This document shows, piece by piece, positions 35,806-45,428 of a DNA stretch of 64,000 bases. Location of the stretch: NCBI RefSeq assembly GCF_014199305.1, contig NZ_JACIJK010000009.1:62001-126000 (forward strand), written 5' to 3'. Both the position numbers and the translations under genes were made by a program. The stretch comes from Sphingomonas aerophila. GTDB taxonomy: Bacteria > Pseudomonadota > Alphaproteobacteria > Sphingomonadales > Sphingomonadaceae. A model generated the notes under the pieces. That model saw nothing but the letters and a program-made list of their open reading frames with translations, did not search any database and had not been told where the DNA came from. Position 1 is the first letter of the stretch, and each line of letters begins with the position of its first letter.

Positions 35806-37713
35806 TCATCGATTGGCGGTAGCGGGCGCCAGGTACTTGCCAAACCAGGCCAGCTGCCGCTTGGACACGTCAGCCGCCGCGGTGGGCACGCAATGGCCGG
35901 CATCGGGGTAGATGACCAGGCTGACGGGCACGTTTCGGCTCTTCAGCGCCTGCCACCATTCGACCGACTGGGTCGGCGGAACCTCGATGTCACGCTCGCC
36001 GACATAGATGAAGGTTGGGGTCCGGGCGGTGCCGACGTGATACACGGCCGAGGCATCCTCATAGACCTTGTAGTCGTCGTAGACCGACTTTCCAAAGAAC
36101 GGCAGCATCCATTCGTTGATGCCGTTGGTCCCGTAATAGCTGACCCAGTTGGACAGGCCCGCACCCGCGACAATGGCCTTGAAGCGATTGGTCTGGGTAT
36201 TCGCCCACATCGCCATAAAGCCGCCATAGGAGCAACCCGTCAGTCCAAGGCGCGTGTCGTCGATGGGTGCCACCTTCTCCACCGCGTCGACGCCGGCAAG
36301 GATGTCGCGCAAGTCACCCTTGCCGAAATCGCGCTTGTTCGCGGCCGTGAAGGCCTCGCCCTGGCCATAGGACCCGCGCGGGTTGGGCAGGAACACGTAA
36401 TAGCCGGCATCGGGCAGGGCGCTCGCCAGCCCCTTCTCGAAAAAGCGTGGGCTGCTTGCCGCGGCAGGCCCGCCATGGACGTTGACGATCATCGGCGCCT
36501 TCTTCACCGGATCCGCGCCGAGCGGCGACAGCAGCCAGCCCTGCACGGTATAGCCTTCGTTCCGCCACGTGACGCTGCGGGCGTTCACCGCGGCCGGTGC
36601 CGCATTGTTGTCCTTCGTTACCTGGCGTGGTGCTGTCGCGCGACCGGAGAAGATGGCGGGGGCGTGGGTGAAATCCTGGACGATCGTCGCCAGGGTGGCG
36701 CCCTTGTCGTCCCAGGCGATCCGGCCATCACCCGCGGCCAGGCTGACCGGACGGGCAAACAAGGGGCGGGGCGATTGCCCCGGAACGATCGCCATGGCCC
36801 CCATCTTGTCGTTCTGGATCGTCGCCGCGCGCAGGCCACCGCGGGTCCAGGCCAGCGACGTGAATGTCACCGGCTGTCCCTGGGTGATGTTGGTCGGCGT
36901 GCCGCCTTCGACCGGCACCGTCCAGACATCGCCGCCGATCGAGCCGAAATCGCTCATCAACCCTCCGATAAAGGCAACGGTTCGGCCGTCCGGGGAGACG
37001 CGGGGCATGTTGATCTGGGTGCCCGGCTTCGCGATCGAGGTGACCGCCCCGGTCGCGGCATCGACGCGGTCCAGCGTGGCAATCCACCAGTTCGCATCGC
37101 CATTGCCCAGCGCGGATGTAACCACAAACGCGGACCCGTCCGGCGTCCAGTCATATTCGTAGATGAAGCGACCGGCCGGCGACACTGGCGTCACGGTCGC
37201 GGCGGCGGTGCCGTCGATCGGAAAGACGGCGAGGCGCTGCTCGTCATTCTGCTCGCCAATCTCGCCAACCTGACGCGCGCCTGCCTGCGCGGCGCCCGTT
37301 TCCTTGGTAGCGCCCAACGTGACCAGCGCCGCAATCCGCTTCCCATCCGGCGAGAAGCGCGGTGTGGATGCGAGGCCGGATACAGTCGCCACCGTTGTTG
37401 CCGTGCCTCCGGTCGCGACCATCAGCGTCGCGGTGCCCTTAGTACGGTCACGAGCGACGAACGCGATGCGATCGCCACCGGGCGAGTAGGTCAGCCCCGA
37501 ATAGCTGCACGTCGCGCAGGGGTCGATCTGCCGGACGATGCGGCCATCGCGCGCAGACCGGACCACGATCACTGAATGCGTGCCCGTGCCGTTCTCCACG
37601 TCGGCCATCTCCCGCCCTGATGGCGCGAGAGTAAGCGCGCTGAAGCGGTGGAGTTCGGCAAGGGCAGGGCCGGCCGTGACGGAGGCAAGCAGCAGCAAGG
37701 CGGACAGGCGCAT
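35806..37713 (-). CDS. S9 family peptidase (prolyl oligopeptidase-like), exported
   Basis: A 635-residue protein with a signal peptide (MRLSALLLLASVTAGPALA). The N-terminal beta-propeller (about 25-360) shows repeated TPDG/SPDGRTVAF-type TolB-like segments. The C-terminal hydrolase has the nucleophile motif GCSYGGFMAMW near residue 500, Asp in FIYVGERDIEVPP, and His in DAGHCV. This is the acylaminoacyl-peptidase/DPP-IV class, acting on periplasmic peptides in relatives. Start: ATG 37713 rather than the TTG one codon earlier. Confidence 0.92.
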   Translation of the reverse strand: MRLSALLLLASVTAGPALAELHRFSALTLAPSGREMADVENGTGTHSVIVVRSARDGRIVRQIDPCATCSYSGLTYSPGGDRIAFVARDRTKGTATLMVATGGTATTVATVSGLASTPRFSPDGKRIAALVTLGATKETGAAQAGARQVGEIGEQNDEQRLAVFPIDGTAAATVTPVSPAGRFIYEYDWTPDGSAFVVTSALGNGDANWWIATLDRVDAATGAVTSIAKPGTQINMPRVSPDGRTVAFIGGLMSDFGSIGGDVWTVPVEGGTPTNITQGQPVTFTSLAWTRGGLRAATIQNDKMGAMAIVPGQSPRPLFARPVSLAAGDGRIAWDDKGATLATIVQDFTHAPAIFSGRATAPRQVTKDNNAAPAAVNARSVTWRNEGYTVQGWLLSPLGADPVKKAPMIVNVHGGPAAASSPRFFEKGLASALPDAGYYVFLPNPRGSYGQGEAFTAANKRDFGKGDLRDILAGVDAVEKVAPIDDTRLGLTGCSYGGFMAMWANTQTNRFKAIVAGAGLSNWVSYYGTNGINEWMLPFFGKSVYDDYKVYEDASAVYHVGTARTPTFIYVGERDIEVPPTQSVEWWQALKSRNVPVSLVIYPDAGHCVPTAAADVSKRQLAWFGKYLAPATANR

Positions 37714-37738
37714 CAAAACAGGTCCTTGAGACGAATGA

Positions 37739-38545
37739 TCAGCGTGCGGATTTGACGAAGCGCAGGGTCAGGCGATCGCTTTCCCCGATCGCCAGATATT
37801 TGGCCCGGTCGGTGTCGCCCAACTGGAGTGAGGGTGGCAGGGTCCAGACTCCTTTGGGCCATTGGTGAGTGTCGCGGGGGTTCGCATTCACCTTGCTTTC
37901 GGCCGCAAGTCGGAACCCGGCATCCTGGGCAAGCCGGATGATGGTGGAACGCTTAACATAGCCGCTCTCGCGCTCGGCGTCCGCGCTCATCTCCTCGGGC
38001 AATCGATGGTCCACCACGCCCAGCGTCCCGCCTGGTTTCAGCATGCGGGCAAAGGCGCGGAAGCTATTTGCGGCGTTGTTGCCGCCGCCCATGATCAGGT
38101 TGTGAACGTTGCGGAAGGTGAGCACCACGTCGGCCGAACCGTCAGGCACGGTGGACGAACCGGTGGCTGGATCCAGCGTCGCCATCCTGGCACCCCGGTA
38201 GCGTTCGCCCCCAGCTGCGAGCAGCCGGGAAAAGCTGTCCTGTGCCCGTTGGCCGCCGGCGACCAGCCCGACATAATGGCCCTTGGCGCTCAGCATGGGC
38301 GCCAGGATTTCGGTATACCAGCCGCCGCTCGGCTGGAACTCCACCACCGTCTGCTCCGGCCGAACCCCAAAGAACGCCAGCGTTTCGGCAGGGTGGCGAT
38401 AGCGGTCGCGCTGGCGATTGGCCGGCGTGCGCTGCGCATCGGCAACGGCGGCACGGACCGCAGCGGAAGGAGCTTGGGTCGCGGCGGACGCCGCCGTCAG
38501 GCTGGCCGGGATCAAAAGCCCTGCCAAGATCAATACGCGCATCAT
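37739..38545 (-). CDS. Exported methyltransferase-like protein (COG4798-like)
   Basis: A 268-residue protein with a clear signal peptide (MMRVLILAGLLIPASLTAASAA) and a class I methyltransferase fold. The motif I region reads VVEFQPSGGWYTEILAPML (a weakened VxExGxG), followed by GARMATLDPATG, DVVLTFRNVHNL and MLKPGGTLGVVDHR. These match a group called predicted methyltransferase in COG lists. It is odd that a SAM enzyme would be exported, since SAM is cytosolic, so it may have another role. Start chosen at the first ATG of the signal, with GGGGA upstream. Confidence 0.85.
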   Translation of the reverse strand: MMRVLILAGLLIPASLTAASAATQAPSAAVRAAVADAQRTPANRQRDRYRHPAETLAFFGVRPEQTVVEFQPSGGWYTEILAPMLSAKGHYVGLVAGGQRAQDSFSRLLAAGGERYRGARMATLDPATGSSTVPDGSADVVLTFRNVHNLIMGGGNNAANSFRAFARMLKPGGTLGVVDHRLPEEMSADAERESGYVKRSTIIRLAQDAGFRLAAESKVNANPRDTHQWPKGVWTLPPSLQLGDTDRAKYLAIGESDRLTLRFVKSAR

Positions 38546-38813
38546 GAAAGTCCCCTCGAGCGACATCGCGCCTGAAGCCGCGTTCTTGAACGTGACGGGG
38601 GTGTGAGTGCAACCCAACAATCGGGCCTTGGCTAAATCACCAGCCGATCTGCCCGTGTCTGGCAGAAGAGCTGTCTGTTAATAAACGAGCACTTCAGGTC
38701 GAGCGTGGTTTTGTTCGCGCCCGCCCAAGGCACCTACCCGCCACAAGTGCGTTATTGATCTCGCCGCGCCGACACAGGCCTGGCCCACAACAAACCACGG
38801 AACGGAGATACTT

Positions 38814-39059
38814 ATGGTCAAGACCATCGCAGCCGCGCTTGCGGGTGCCGCCCTGATTGCAAGTCCGACGGTCGCGGCAGCTGCCCCGGCGAACCCCGCC
38901 GCATCGTTGTCGGTCGCCAAGTCTGTCCGCGCATCTGCGCCGGCCGGCAAGGAGCGACTGGCTGGTGGGGGCCTGATCGCGGCCATTCTGGCGGCCGCCA
39001 TCGTTGCTGGCGGCGTGATCATCGCCGTTGACGACAACGACAATTCGGACAGCAACTAA
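38814..39059 (+). CDS. Small exported protein with C-terminal helix and acidic tail
   Basis: An 81-residue protein with a signal peptide (MVKTIAAALAGAALIASPTVAAAA), a short linker, a C-terminal glycine-rich hydrophobic helix (GGGLIAAILAAAIVAGGVIIAV), and an acidic tail DDNDNSDSN. A GGAG lies 8 bases before the ATG. The pattern resembles small sphingomonad envelope proteins of unknown role. It sits next to surface polysaccharide genes and overlaps the convergent acyltransferase gene by four bases. No family recognised. Confidence 0.75.
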   Translation: MVKTIAAALAGAALIASPTVAAAAPANPAASLSVAKSVRASAPAGKERLAGGGLIAAILAAAIVAGGVIIAVDDNDNSDSN

Positions 39060-40216
39060 TTGTTCGGTGGGCCGGTGACATTCACCGGCCCATCCTTCGA
39101 TGAAGGAGAGGCGCCCCTGGATGGTCCGGCATCCGGCCGTGACCTGATCCACGACACGATTGCACGACCTCGCCGAATGTTCGGCTTCTCGACCAGGTGA
39201 TAAACCAGGGTTGAGACCGCGACCGCAAGCACAGCACACACGACCACGATCAGCAGGTGGCTCGCGCCGGAAGACGTGCGGGACAAGACGGGATCAGCCG
39301 CGCTCAGAACCACCTCGTGGAATAGATAGACCGAATAGCTGATCGTCCCGAGCCACGCCAACCACTGCGGCAACCTGAACACATGCGCTCGCGACGCCAG
39401 GAAGCATAAAACGGCCAGAACATAACCGGAGGTGAACGACGTCGTCGTGAATAGCGGACCAGCCCGGTCTCCGCCCAGAAGGGCCGAGAAGATGATTGCA
39501 CCAAACACCAGGGTGAGGCCACCGAGCTCGTATCTCTTCTTGCCAGCGGCTCCCTTTTCGTCCTCGAGCCGCAGTACCAGCCCCAGAAACATCAGCGACA
39601 AGTTCAGGGCAAGGTTCGCCCGCAGGTAATGGCCTGTGAGGATCGACCCCATCGTGAGCAGGATGCTTCCGCCCGCAAAAGCCGCCACAAGAAGGAAAGC
39701 GACGGCCTGAGAGTGCAGCCGCCCGACTTTGTAGAGCAACGCTGCAAAGACGTAGAAGGCGATCTCGATAATGAGGGTCCAGTACGGCCCAAGCACAAAC
39801 GGAACGCCAAATAGCGCTTCCAGCATGGTCATGTTGACGACCACCTGCTTCCAGGGAAGTACGAAACCCTTGAAGATATAGAATACCGCGAGCGCCGCGA
39901 AGATGGACAGCCAATAGGCGGGATATAGGCGAAACACCCGGCCAATCACGAAAGACCTGATCGCCAGCGGCCCCTTGATCGAGAAAGGGACGACATACCC
40001 GCTGATGATAAAAAACAGGGCGACCCCGAACCGGCCAGCATCGAAAGCCTCGACGAACAACGGGCGGAGGTACGCTCCTGATGACTCCAGGATAATGTGA
40101 TCGGCTGCATGCTGGACGAACACGAGAGCCGCCGCCAGGCCGCGCAATTTGTCCAAGAAGTCGATCCGCGCTTCTGAAGCTTTACCCCTCATGTCCACTC
40201 CGGAGTGCGCAGCCAT
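39056..40216 (-). CDS. Acyltransferase 3 family membrane protein
   Basis: A 386-residue integral membrane protein with about ten transmembrane helices. The family start is visible: RIDFLDKLRGLAAALVFVQHAADH, with the catalytic-type His, then FGVALFFIISGYVVPFSI and GRVFRLYPAYW. Acyltransferase 3 proteins O-acylate surface glycans or other extracytoplasmic sugars. It lies in line with a hexapeptide acetyltransferase and an O-antigen ligase-like gene, so a polysaccharide substrate is likely. ATG at 40216 is chosen over an in-frame TTG at 40252. Confidence 0.9.
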   Translation of the reverse strand: MAAHSGVDMRGKASEARIDFLDKLRGLAAALVFVQHAADHIILESSGAYLRPLFVEAFDAGRFGVALFFIISGYVVPFSIKGPLAIRSFVIGRVFRLYPAYWLSIFAALAVFYIFKGFVLPWKQVVVNMTMLEALFGVPFVLGPYWTLIIEIAFYVFAALLYKVGRLHSQAVAFLLVAAFAGGSILLTMGSILTGHYLRANLALNLSLMFLGLVLRLEDEKGAAGKKRYELGGLTLVFGAIIFSALLGGDRAGPLFTTTSFTSGYVLAVLCFLASRAHVFRLPQWLAWLGTISYSVYLFHEVVLSAADPVLSRTSSGASHLLIVVVCAVLAVAVSTLVYHLVEKPNIRRGRAIVSWIRSRPDAGPSRGASPSSKDGPVNVTGPPNN

Positions 40217-40312
40217 CGTGCTCGCTTCAAAATACCTTAGAGGTTGCTCCAACGAAGCCCGTTGGCGCCGGGTTGAACTGTTTAGGGCTAAAAAGGTCCG
40301 CCGAACAGCGGT

Positions 40313-40879
40313 TTATGGTCGAACGTAAGTGTCGGAGCATGCAACGTCGCGTACCACCCGGGCCGGATTGCCGGCGACGACTGCCCGTGCGGGGACGTCA
40401 CGCGTCACAACCGAACCTGCTGCAATCACACTGTGATCGCCGACGCTGACGCCAGGTAGGATGATCGCTCTATTGCCGATCCAGACGTTGCGCCCAATTG
40501 CGATAGGAGCGGATTTGACGCCGGCACCCTCGCTGACTTCATGATAGTTGGAATCGAGGATCAGAACCTCGTCACCGATCTTGGTGCGTGATCCGATCTC
40601 GATCCTGGACGATGCTTCAATAACGGTACCGCTGTTGATGAAGCACCTGTCGCCGATACGTAGTGTCGCGCCATCGGCGGCACCAAGACGAGTGCGGCGC
40701 CTTTTGCCTCGAAATGATGTTCTGGATCCAAGCTCAAGCAGACCTGCAGTGCCGATGCTTGGGCTCAAGCCATCGCAGATTACTCGATCGCGCACCTTGA
40801 CGCCCTTCATCCGCCAAACCAGCGAGAGCAAAACACCTTTGGTAGCTCGAGTGACCCGTGAAGCCCCGCCCCGTCCCAT
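40313..40879 (-). CDS. Hexapeptide-repeat acyltransferase (LbH, WbbJ/maltose acetyltransferase-like)
   Basis: A 188-residue protein with left-handed beta-helix repeats: runs such as LRIGDRCFINSGTVIEASSR, IEIGSRTKIGDEVLI and IAIGRNVWIGNRAIILPGVSVGDHSVIAAGSVV. The catalytic-type His is in SNYHEVSE. These trimeric enzymes move acetyl from CoA to sugars. The N-terminus is basic, which suggests membrane-side association. It starts seven bases after the O-antigen ligase-like gene stop on the same strand, so the pair is an operon. Confidence 0.9.
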   Translation of the reverse strand: MGRGGASRVTRATKGVLLSLVWRMKGVKVRDRVICDGLSPSIGTAGLLELGSRTSFRGKRRRTRLGAADGATLRIGDRCFINSGTVIEASSRIEIGSRTKIGDEVLILDSNYHEVSEGAGVKSAPIAIGRNVWIGNRAIILPGVSVGDHSVIAAGSVVTRDVPARAVVAGNPARVVRDVACSDTYVRP

Positions 40880-40885
40880 ACCTGA

Positions 40886-42192
40886 TCACCTCGAAGTTGC
40901 TGTCTCTTCTCGCATCTCGTCATCGCGAAACTTTAGGAGGTCGTCAGTCCTGAAAGACGGCTTTGCGCGAGAGCCTAGGGCTACACGATCCGGCTTTAAG
41001 AAAGCATAACAGAGCGTGACCAGGAACGTCCCCTCGCTGAATGGCGACAGGAAATCCACTTCCAGGTAAACGCGCGAGAGAAGTAGCGTCATGACACCGA
41101 GCGTAAAACTTGAACTGATGGACGGGTCGGTGACGAAGCGGGCAAGGCCCTTTCCGGTGATAGTCAACAACGTAATCGCCATCACGAGAACGCCTACATA
41201 TCCTAGCTCGACGGCGCTTTCGTAGAACAGGTTGTGGAAGTGGAACCCCGTCATGGCATCGATCCCAAGCGCCCTGTAAAGTCCAAGCGCGTCGTAGAAC
41301 TCGGGATGCCAATACGCGGCAAAGCCGATGCCGAGCCAGGGATGCTGCTCCATTTCAAGCCGCGCTTGAGCCCACAAGATCGTCCTGCCGGTCAGATCCG
41401 AGGACTTGCCTACAGAGCGCAGCGCTTCTCCAAGCAGATCTGGCGGAATGACAAGGAAGCCGACCACGATGACCGTTATGGTCGCCAACAGCAGTGCTAC
41501 CAGGCTAAACCTTAGTGACATCGTCAGTTTGGAACCGAGCGCGGTCACCAGCACGAACATCATCGCGATGACCATCGCCACCATGCCGCCCAGCGAATGG
41601 CCCATGTACCCGACAACGATGCCCAGAAAGATAGCGCCAATGCAGAAGAGCCGCGCGAGGGGCGGAAATCCTTTGTCCAGCGCCCCGACCAGTGCGCTGA
41701 CCGAAAGGACAGCGCAATTGAACACCAGGAAGTTCTTGCTCGCGTAAATGCCTCTCAGGGCGATGGTGCCAGGGGAGGAAAACAAGCGACCCCCGGTACC
41801 TGTAGCCAGGCTGATGCCGACGACCACGACCAGTGCGGCGACCACTGCGAGAAGGGTTGAACGACGCCCCACAACCTTCGCCATCGTCATCACCGCCAGC
41901 GTGAACACGATATACTCGGTCGCCTGCTTGAACGTCAGCGACTGCCAGCGCGACCAGGCGGTTGATAGCATGCATAAAGCTGGCAAGAGCCAGATGAGCC
42001 AGCCCTGGAAATGCTCCAGTATCAGACTCGGCCTCACCGCCAGAACGGCAGCCCAACACAGCAGGAAGACCCAAAGCCCCCAAGACGAACTGATCGCCGA
42101 GCAGAAGAAATAGGCGGTAAGGGTCACGGCCGCGAGACCGCCGAGGGCAAGACGCTCCCAGCGAGAAGAGGCTTCTTGTGAGAGGCTCGGCA
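40886..42192 (-). CDS. O-antigen ligase / Wzy-like membrane protein
   Basis: A protein of about 435 residues with 11-12 predicted transmembrane helices. The large periplasmic loop near residues 270-340 has QARLEMEQHPWLGIGFAAY and FHFHNLFYESAVELGYVG, the Wzy_C hallmark. The family either polymerises repeat units or ligates O-antigen to lipid A core; sphingomonads lack conventional LPS, so polymerisation of an exopolysaccharide is plausible. It leads a minus-strand run with the acetyltransferase and acyltransferase 3. Confidence 0.88.
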
Positions 42193-42422
42193 TGACTCGC
42201 GCTATATCGCACGGGCCCGAACGTTAAAGCGCGCCAGATTGGTCTGGTCCGGACGAAGATCTTCGGACCATCACGCGCTGTGTGGCGAATGTTGTCAGGG
42301 TCGGTCGTCACAATTTCGGCAAAAACGAGGTACGCTGCAGGCGGACGGGCTCTGGAGACGAGTAGATCGGATTGGGCGCAAAAGCCGCTATCACCAGCAG
42401 AGAAAAGAAAGCTTCTCGATGC

Positions 42423-42497
42423 TGGTGACCCCTACGGGAATCGAACCCGTGTTTCAGCCGTGAAAGGGCCGCGTCCTAACCGCTAGACGAAGGGGCC
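42423..42497 (-). tRNA. tRNA-Glu (anticodon TTC)
   Basis: A 75-base minus-strand cloverleaf: acceptor GGCCCCT with AGGGGTC, D arm TCTA...AGGA region, anticodon stem CGGCC/GGCTG with loop CTTTCAC (anticodon TTC), T arm ACGGG TTCGATT CCCGT, discriminator A and encoded CCA. Confidence 0.97.
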
Positions 42498-42558
42498 GTA
42501 GCGGGGGCGGAACTAGCCGGGCATGGCGCAGGGGTCAAGCGGGTCGCGCAGAAAGCGT

Positions 42559-44325
42559 TCACTCCGCCCAGGCTGCATCATCGACATGCAATTCCGCCGC
42601 CGGGCGCTGTGCCCAGTCGTCGAGCTTTGCCCGCCCGGCGAGCCACAGGCGCCGGTGCGGCGGCGCGCCCAGCAGCGCGGCGCCAAGGGCGGTGTCTGCC
42701 GATCGAAACGCCATCGCCTTCAGGCTGCGGCCATCATCGCCGGCCACCACGCATCGGACATGGCCGTTGCCGACCACGTCGGCCCGAATCACTCGCACTG
42801 GCCCGGCCGCTACACGGGGCGCGGGCCAGCCCGTTCCATAAGGGCCGCCCGCCTCAAGCTGCTCGACCAGGGCCGGGGACACCCCGCCCGTCGCCAGCAC
42901 GGCATCGACCAACAATGCCCGATCTGCCCGTGATCGGTCGACCACCTCGGCGAGGCGGTCTTCAAGGAACGCCGCCAGTTCGCCAACACGGTCTGCCGCT
43001 ACGGTCAGGCCCGCTGCCATCGCGTGACCGCCGCCCGCGACCAGCAGTCCATGTTCCTTGGCCGCCAGCACGGCCGAGCCGAGGTCCACGCCGGGGATCG
43101 ACCGGCCCGATCCCTTGCCCAGGCCATTGTCGTCCAATGCGATCACGATGGCGGGCCGGCCGAGCTTTTCCTTCAGCCGCCCGGCGACAATGCCAATCAC
43201 GCCGGGGTGCCAGCCATGGCCGGCGACCACCACCACGCGCGCCGAGGCGGGCAGGGCCTCCGCCGCCTGCTGGACGCCTGCTTCGATCGCGCGGCGTTCT
43301 TCATTGAGGCGGTCGAGCTCTGCGGCGATCGCGCGCGCCTCGGCCGGGTCCTGCGTGGTCAGCAGCCGCACGCCCAGGTCCGCTCGCCCGACCCGCCCGC
43401 CAGCATTGATGCGAGGGCCGAGTGCGAAGCCCAGGTCGCTCGCGCTCACGGCCTTGGTCAGCCGCGATGCGTCAATCAGAGCCGACAGCCCAATGTTTCG
43501 GCGGCCGGCCATGACCTTGATCCCCTGCGCCACGAAGGCGCGGTTGAGCCCGCGCAGCTGGGCAACGTCGGCCACCGTGCCCAGCGCAACGAGGTCCAGC
43601 AGGTCGAGCAGCCGCGGCTCCGCGCGCCCGGCGAAATAGCCACGCGCGCGCAAGGTTCGCACCAGCGCGGCGGCGAGCAGAAAGCAAACCCCGACCGCGG
43701 CGAGGTGCCCATGTGCCTTGCCCTCATCCTCGTCGAGGCGATTGGGGTTCACCACCGCATGGGCATGGGGCAGGGTGGCGGCGCATTGATGGTGGTCGAC
43801 CACCAACACTTCGACGCCGGCGTCACGCGCGGCGAGCAGCGCGTCAAATGCCTGCGCCCCGCAGTCCACCGTCACGATCAGCGACGCGCCCTGCTGCGCC
43901 AGCCGGACCATGGCGGGGCCGGACGGGCCATAGCCCTCCGTCAGCCGATCGGGGATATAGACACGCGGCTCGACACCCAGGTCGCGCAATACCAAGGTCA
44001 GCAGCGCCGCCGAGGTCGCCCCGTCGACGTCGTAATCGCCGAATACCGCCACGGACTCGCGACGCTCAACCGCGTCGGCCAGGCGTGCGGCTGCGCGGTC
44101 CATGTCGCGGAACACAGATGGGTCGGGCATGAAACCGCGTATCGACGGCGAGCGATGCTGCTCCAGCAACTCCCGTGTCGCGCCGCGCGCGAGCAGCAAC
44201 TGGGTCAGCAGGTCATCCCCGCCCGTGTCGCCCGACAGGTCTCCAGTGCGCCCGTCCGCGGCAAGCCGTCGCCAACGCCATGGCTGGCCCAGGATCGACC
44301 GTTCGATGCCGAGAACATGGCTCAT
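42559..44325 (-). CDS. recJ: Single-stranded-DNA-specific exonuclease RecJ
   Basis: A 588-residue RecJ. DHH motif I is VFGDYDVDGATSAALL near residue 82, motif II VTVDCG, motif III VLVVDHHQ, and motif IV GTVADVAQL. The DHHA1 core has GPRINAGGRVG and VVVAGHGWHPGVIGIVAGRL with GGGHAMAAGLTV. The C-terminal OB part follows. RecJ degrades 5' ends of single-stranded DNA in RecF-pathway recombination, mismatch and base excision repair. Start chosen at ATG 44325 (MSHVLGIERS), the usual RecJ N-terminus. A second DHH protein lies at 9066-10136. Confidence 0.96.
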   Translation of the reverse strand: MSHVLGIERSILGQPWRWRRLAADGRTGDLSGDTGGDDLLTQLLLARGATRELLEQHRSPSIRGFMPDPSVFRDMDRAAARLADAVERRESVAVFGDYDVDGATSAALLTLVLRDLGVEPRVYIPDRLTEGYGPSGPAMVRLAQQGASLIVTVDCGAQAFDALLAARDAGVEVLVVDHHQCAATLPHAHAVVNPNRLDEDEGKAHGHLAAVGVCFLLAAALVRTLRARGYFAGRAEPRLLDLLDLVALGTVADVAQLRGLNRAFVAQGIKVMAGRRNIGLSALIDASRLTKAVSASDLGFALGPRINAGGRVGRADLGVRLLTTQDPAEARAIAAELDRLNEERRAIEAGVQQAAEALPASARVVVVAGHGWHPGVIGIVAGRLKEKLGRPAIVIALDDNGLGKGSGRSIPGVDLGSAVLAAKEHGLLVAGGGHAMAAGLTVAADRVGELAAFLEDRLAEVVDRSRADRALLVDAVLATGGVSPALVEQLEAGGPYGTGWPAPRVAAGPVRVIRADVVGNGHVRCVVAGDDGRSLKAMAFRSADTALGAALLGAPPHRRLWLAGRAKLDDWAQRPAAELHVDDAAWAE

Positions 44326-44600
44326 CGCGCAATCGCCGACGAGATGAAGGGGCGAGGGTAAAACGCGGCACCCGAAATCACCTGGGCACGGCAAGAGGTA
44401 ATGGGAGGGGTCGGGCAGGACGAGGTGTTCGGGTGATACATTGCCGTCGCGCTATCGCATGGGATGACGTTGCCGGACAGGGGCTTGCACGTCGTCGCCA
44501 CCGCAGTCGTCGCGCTATCATACTGGATCAGATCAGAAGGGTCGGCAGGCCTGCAATGGCGAGAAAAAAGACCTGGACCATTAATGGCGCAAACGAACCG

Positions 44601-44620
44601 TTGTGTTTACACAACATTGT
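44601..44620. promoter_or_regulatory. Symmetrical operator over the promoter of the small XRE gene
   Basis: TTGTGT-TT-ACACAA is a perfect inverted repeat at 44601-44614, and ACAA-CA-TTGT forms a second one at 44611-44620, giving three alternating half-sites. TTGTGT can serve as a -35 with TAGCAT (44623-44628) as a -10 at 16 bases, so a bound repressor would block it. Autoregulation by the adjacent XRE protein is inferred. Confidence 0.5.
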
Positions 44621-44634
44621 GGTAGCATCCCGCT

Positions 44635-44874
44635 ATGTTCAACCGGATCGCCCTGCTCCGTCACGACCGCGGGCTCAGCCGCAAGGACCTGGCGGAGGCA
44701 GTCGATGTGAACCCGCAGACGATCGGCTACCTCGAACGGGGTGACTACAAGCCCAGCCTGGAACTGGCGCTCAAGATCGCGAGCGTATTCGGCGTACAGG
44801 TCGAACTGGTATTCTCGCTTCAACCCTTCCCATCCATCACCGACGCACTGCGTCGCGCGGGAGAACAGCCATGA
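44635..44874 (+). CDS. Small XRE-family transcriptional regulator
   Basis: A 79-residue HTH_3 protein. The DNA-binding helices lie in LRHDRGLSRKDLAEAVDVNPQTIGYLERGDYKPSLELALKIA at about residues 8-50. It has little else besides a short hydrophobic tail. It resembles the YozG-like small regulators that pair with membrane proteins. Its ATG has no ribosome site and lies exactly where the predicted transcript should start, so the mRNA may be leaderless. It overlaps the next gene by ATGA. An operator spans the promoter. Confidence 0.9.
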   Translation: MFNRIALLRHDRGLSRKDLAEAVDVNPQTIGYLERGDYKPSLELALKIASVFGVQVELVFSLQPFPSITDALRRAGEQP

Positions 44875-45383
44875 GCCATCGCAGCGCCCGCAAGGGCATA
44901 TTGGAGCGTCTCGACGATAGCGTGGCCTGGACGGGCATTCCGTCCTTCGCAGCTGGGCACCCGCGCCGGCGCTCGATGCGCTGGCTCTCCGTCGTCGTGC
45001 TCGTCCTGACGGTCGCCGGCTTCCTGGTCGACCTGGGTCAGCCGAACCTTTGGTGGGGATACGCCATGCTCCTGCTCGGCTTTGGCCTGGCGAACCTGAT
45101 GCCCATCCTGGGGCCGGTCAAACCTTGGGGGGGGCCGGAGCGCGTGGACGAGTTCGACCGGGCGTTGCGCGCCCGCGCGTTCCTGGCCGCGTTTTCAGCG
45201 CTGGCCGCCGTGGCTGTGATTGGATTGTGGACGATCGTCGGGCTGTCTTTGGTCCAGGGCTGGACGGCCGACGCCTTGCGCTCGACGATTATGAAACTCG
45301 CCTTCGTCCTGGCTACGATCTACACCGCCGGGCCGACCTGTTACGCAAGCTGGGCGCGGGCCCCAATCGACGACGACGATTGA
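44871..45383 (+). CDS. Membrane protein paired with the XRE regulator
   Basis: A 170-residue protein with about four transmembrane helices (near residues 40-60, 62-80, 105-128, 138-158) and a cytosolic N-terminus of about 35 residues. No enzymatic motif is seen. Small XRE regulators are often coupled to such proteins (DUF2975 or DUF3021-like in other phyla), where the membrane partner is thought to sense or sequester; here this is only analogy. A GGGAG ribosome site lies before the ATG, inside the regulator gene end. Confidence 0.75.
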   Translation: MSHRSARKGILERLDDSVAWTGIPSFAAGHPRRRSMRWLSVVVLVLTVAGFLVDLGQPNLWWGYAMLLLGFGLANLMPILGPVKPWGGPERVDEFDRALRARAFLAAFSALAAVAVIGLWTIVGLSLVQGWTADALRSTIMKLAFVLATIYTAGPTCYASWARAPIDDDD

Positions 45384-45428
45384 GGGTCGCGAGGTTGTCG
45401 CGATGTTGCCAATCCGGAGTAGGCGTTG

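Noticed and set aside
35764..37575. 603-residue open frame on the plus strand
   Set aside because: It is antisense to the S9 peptidase gene, is Arg/Gly/His-rich, and has no ribosome site or motif.
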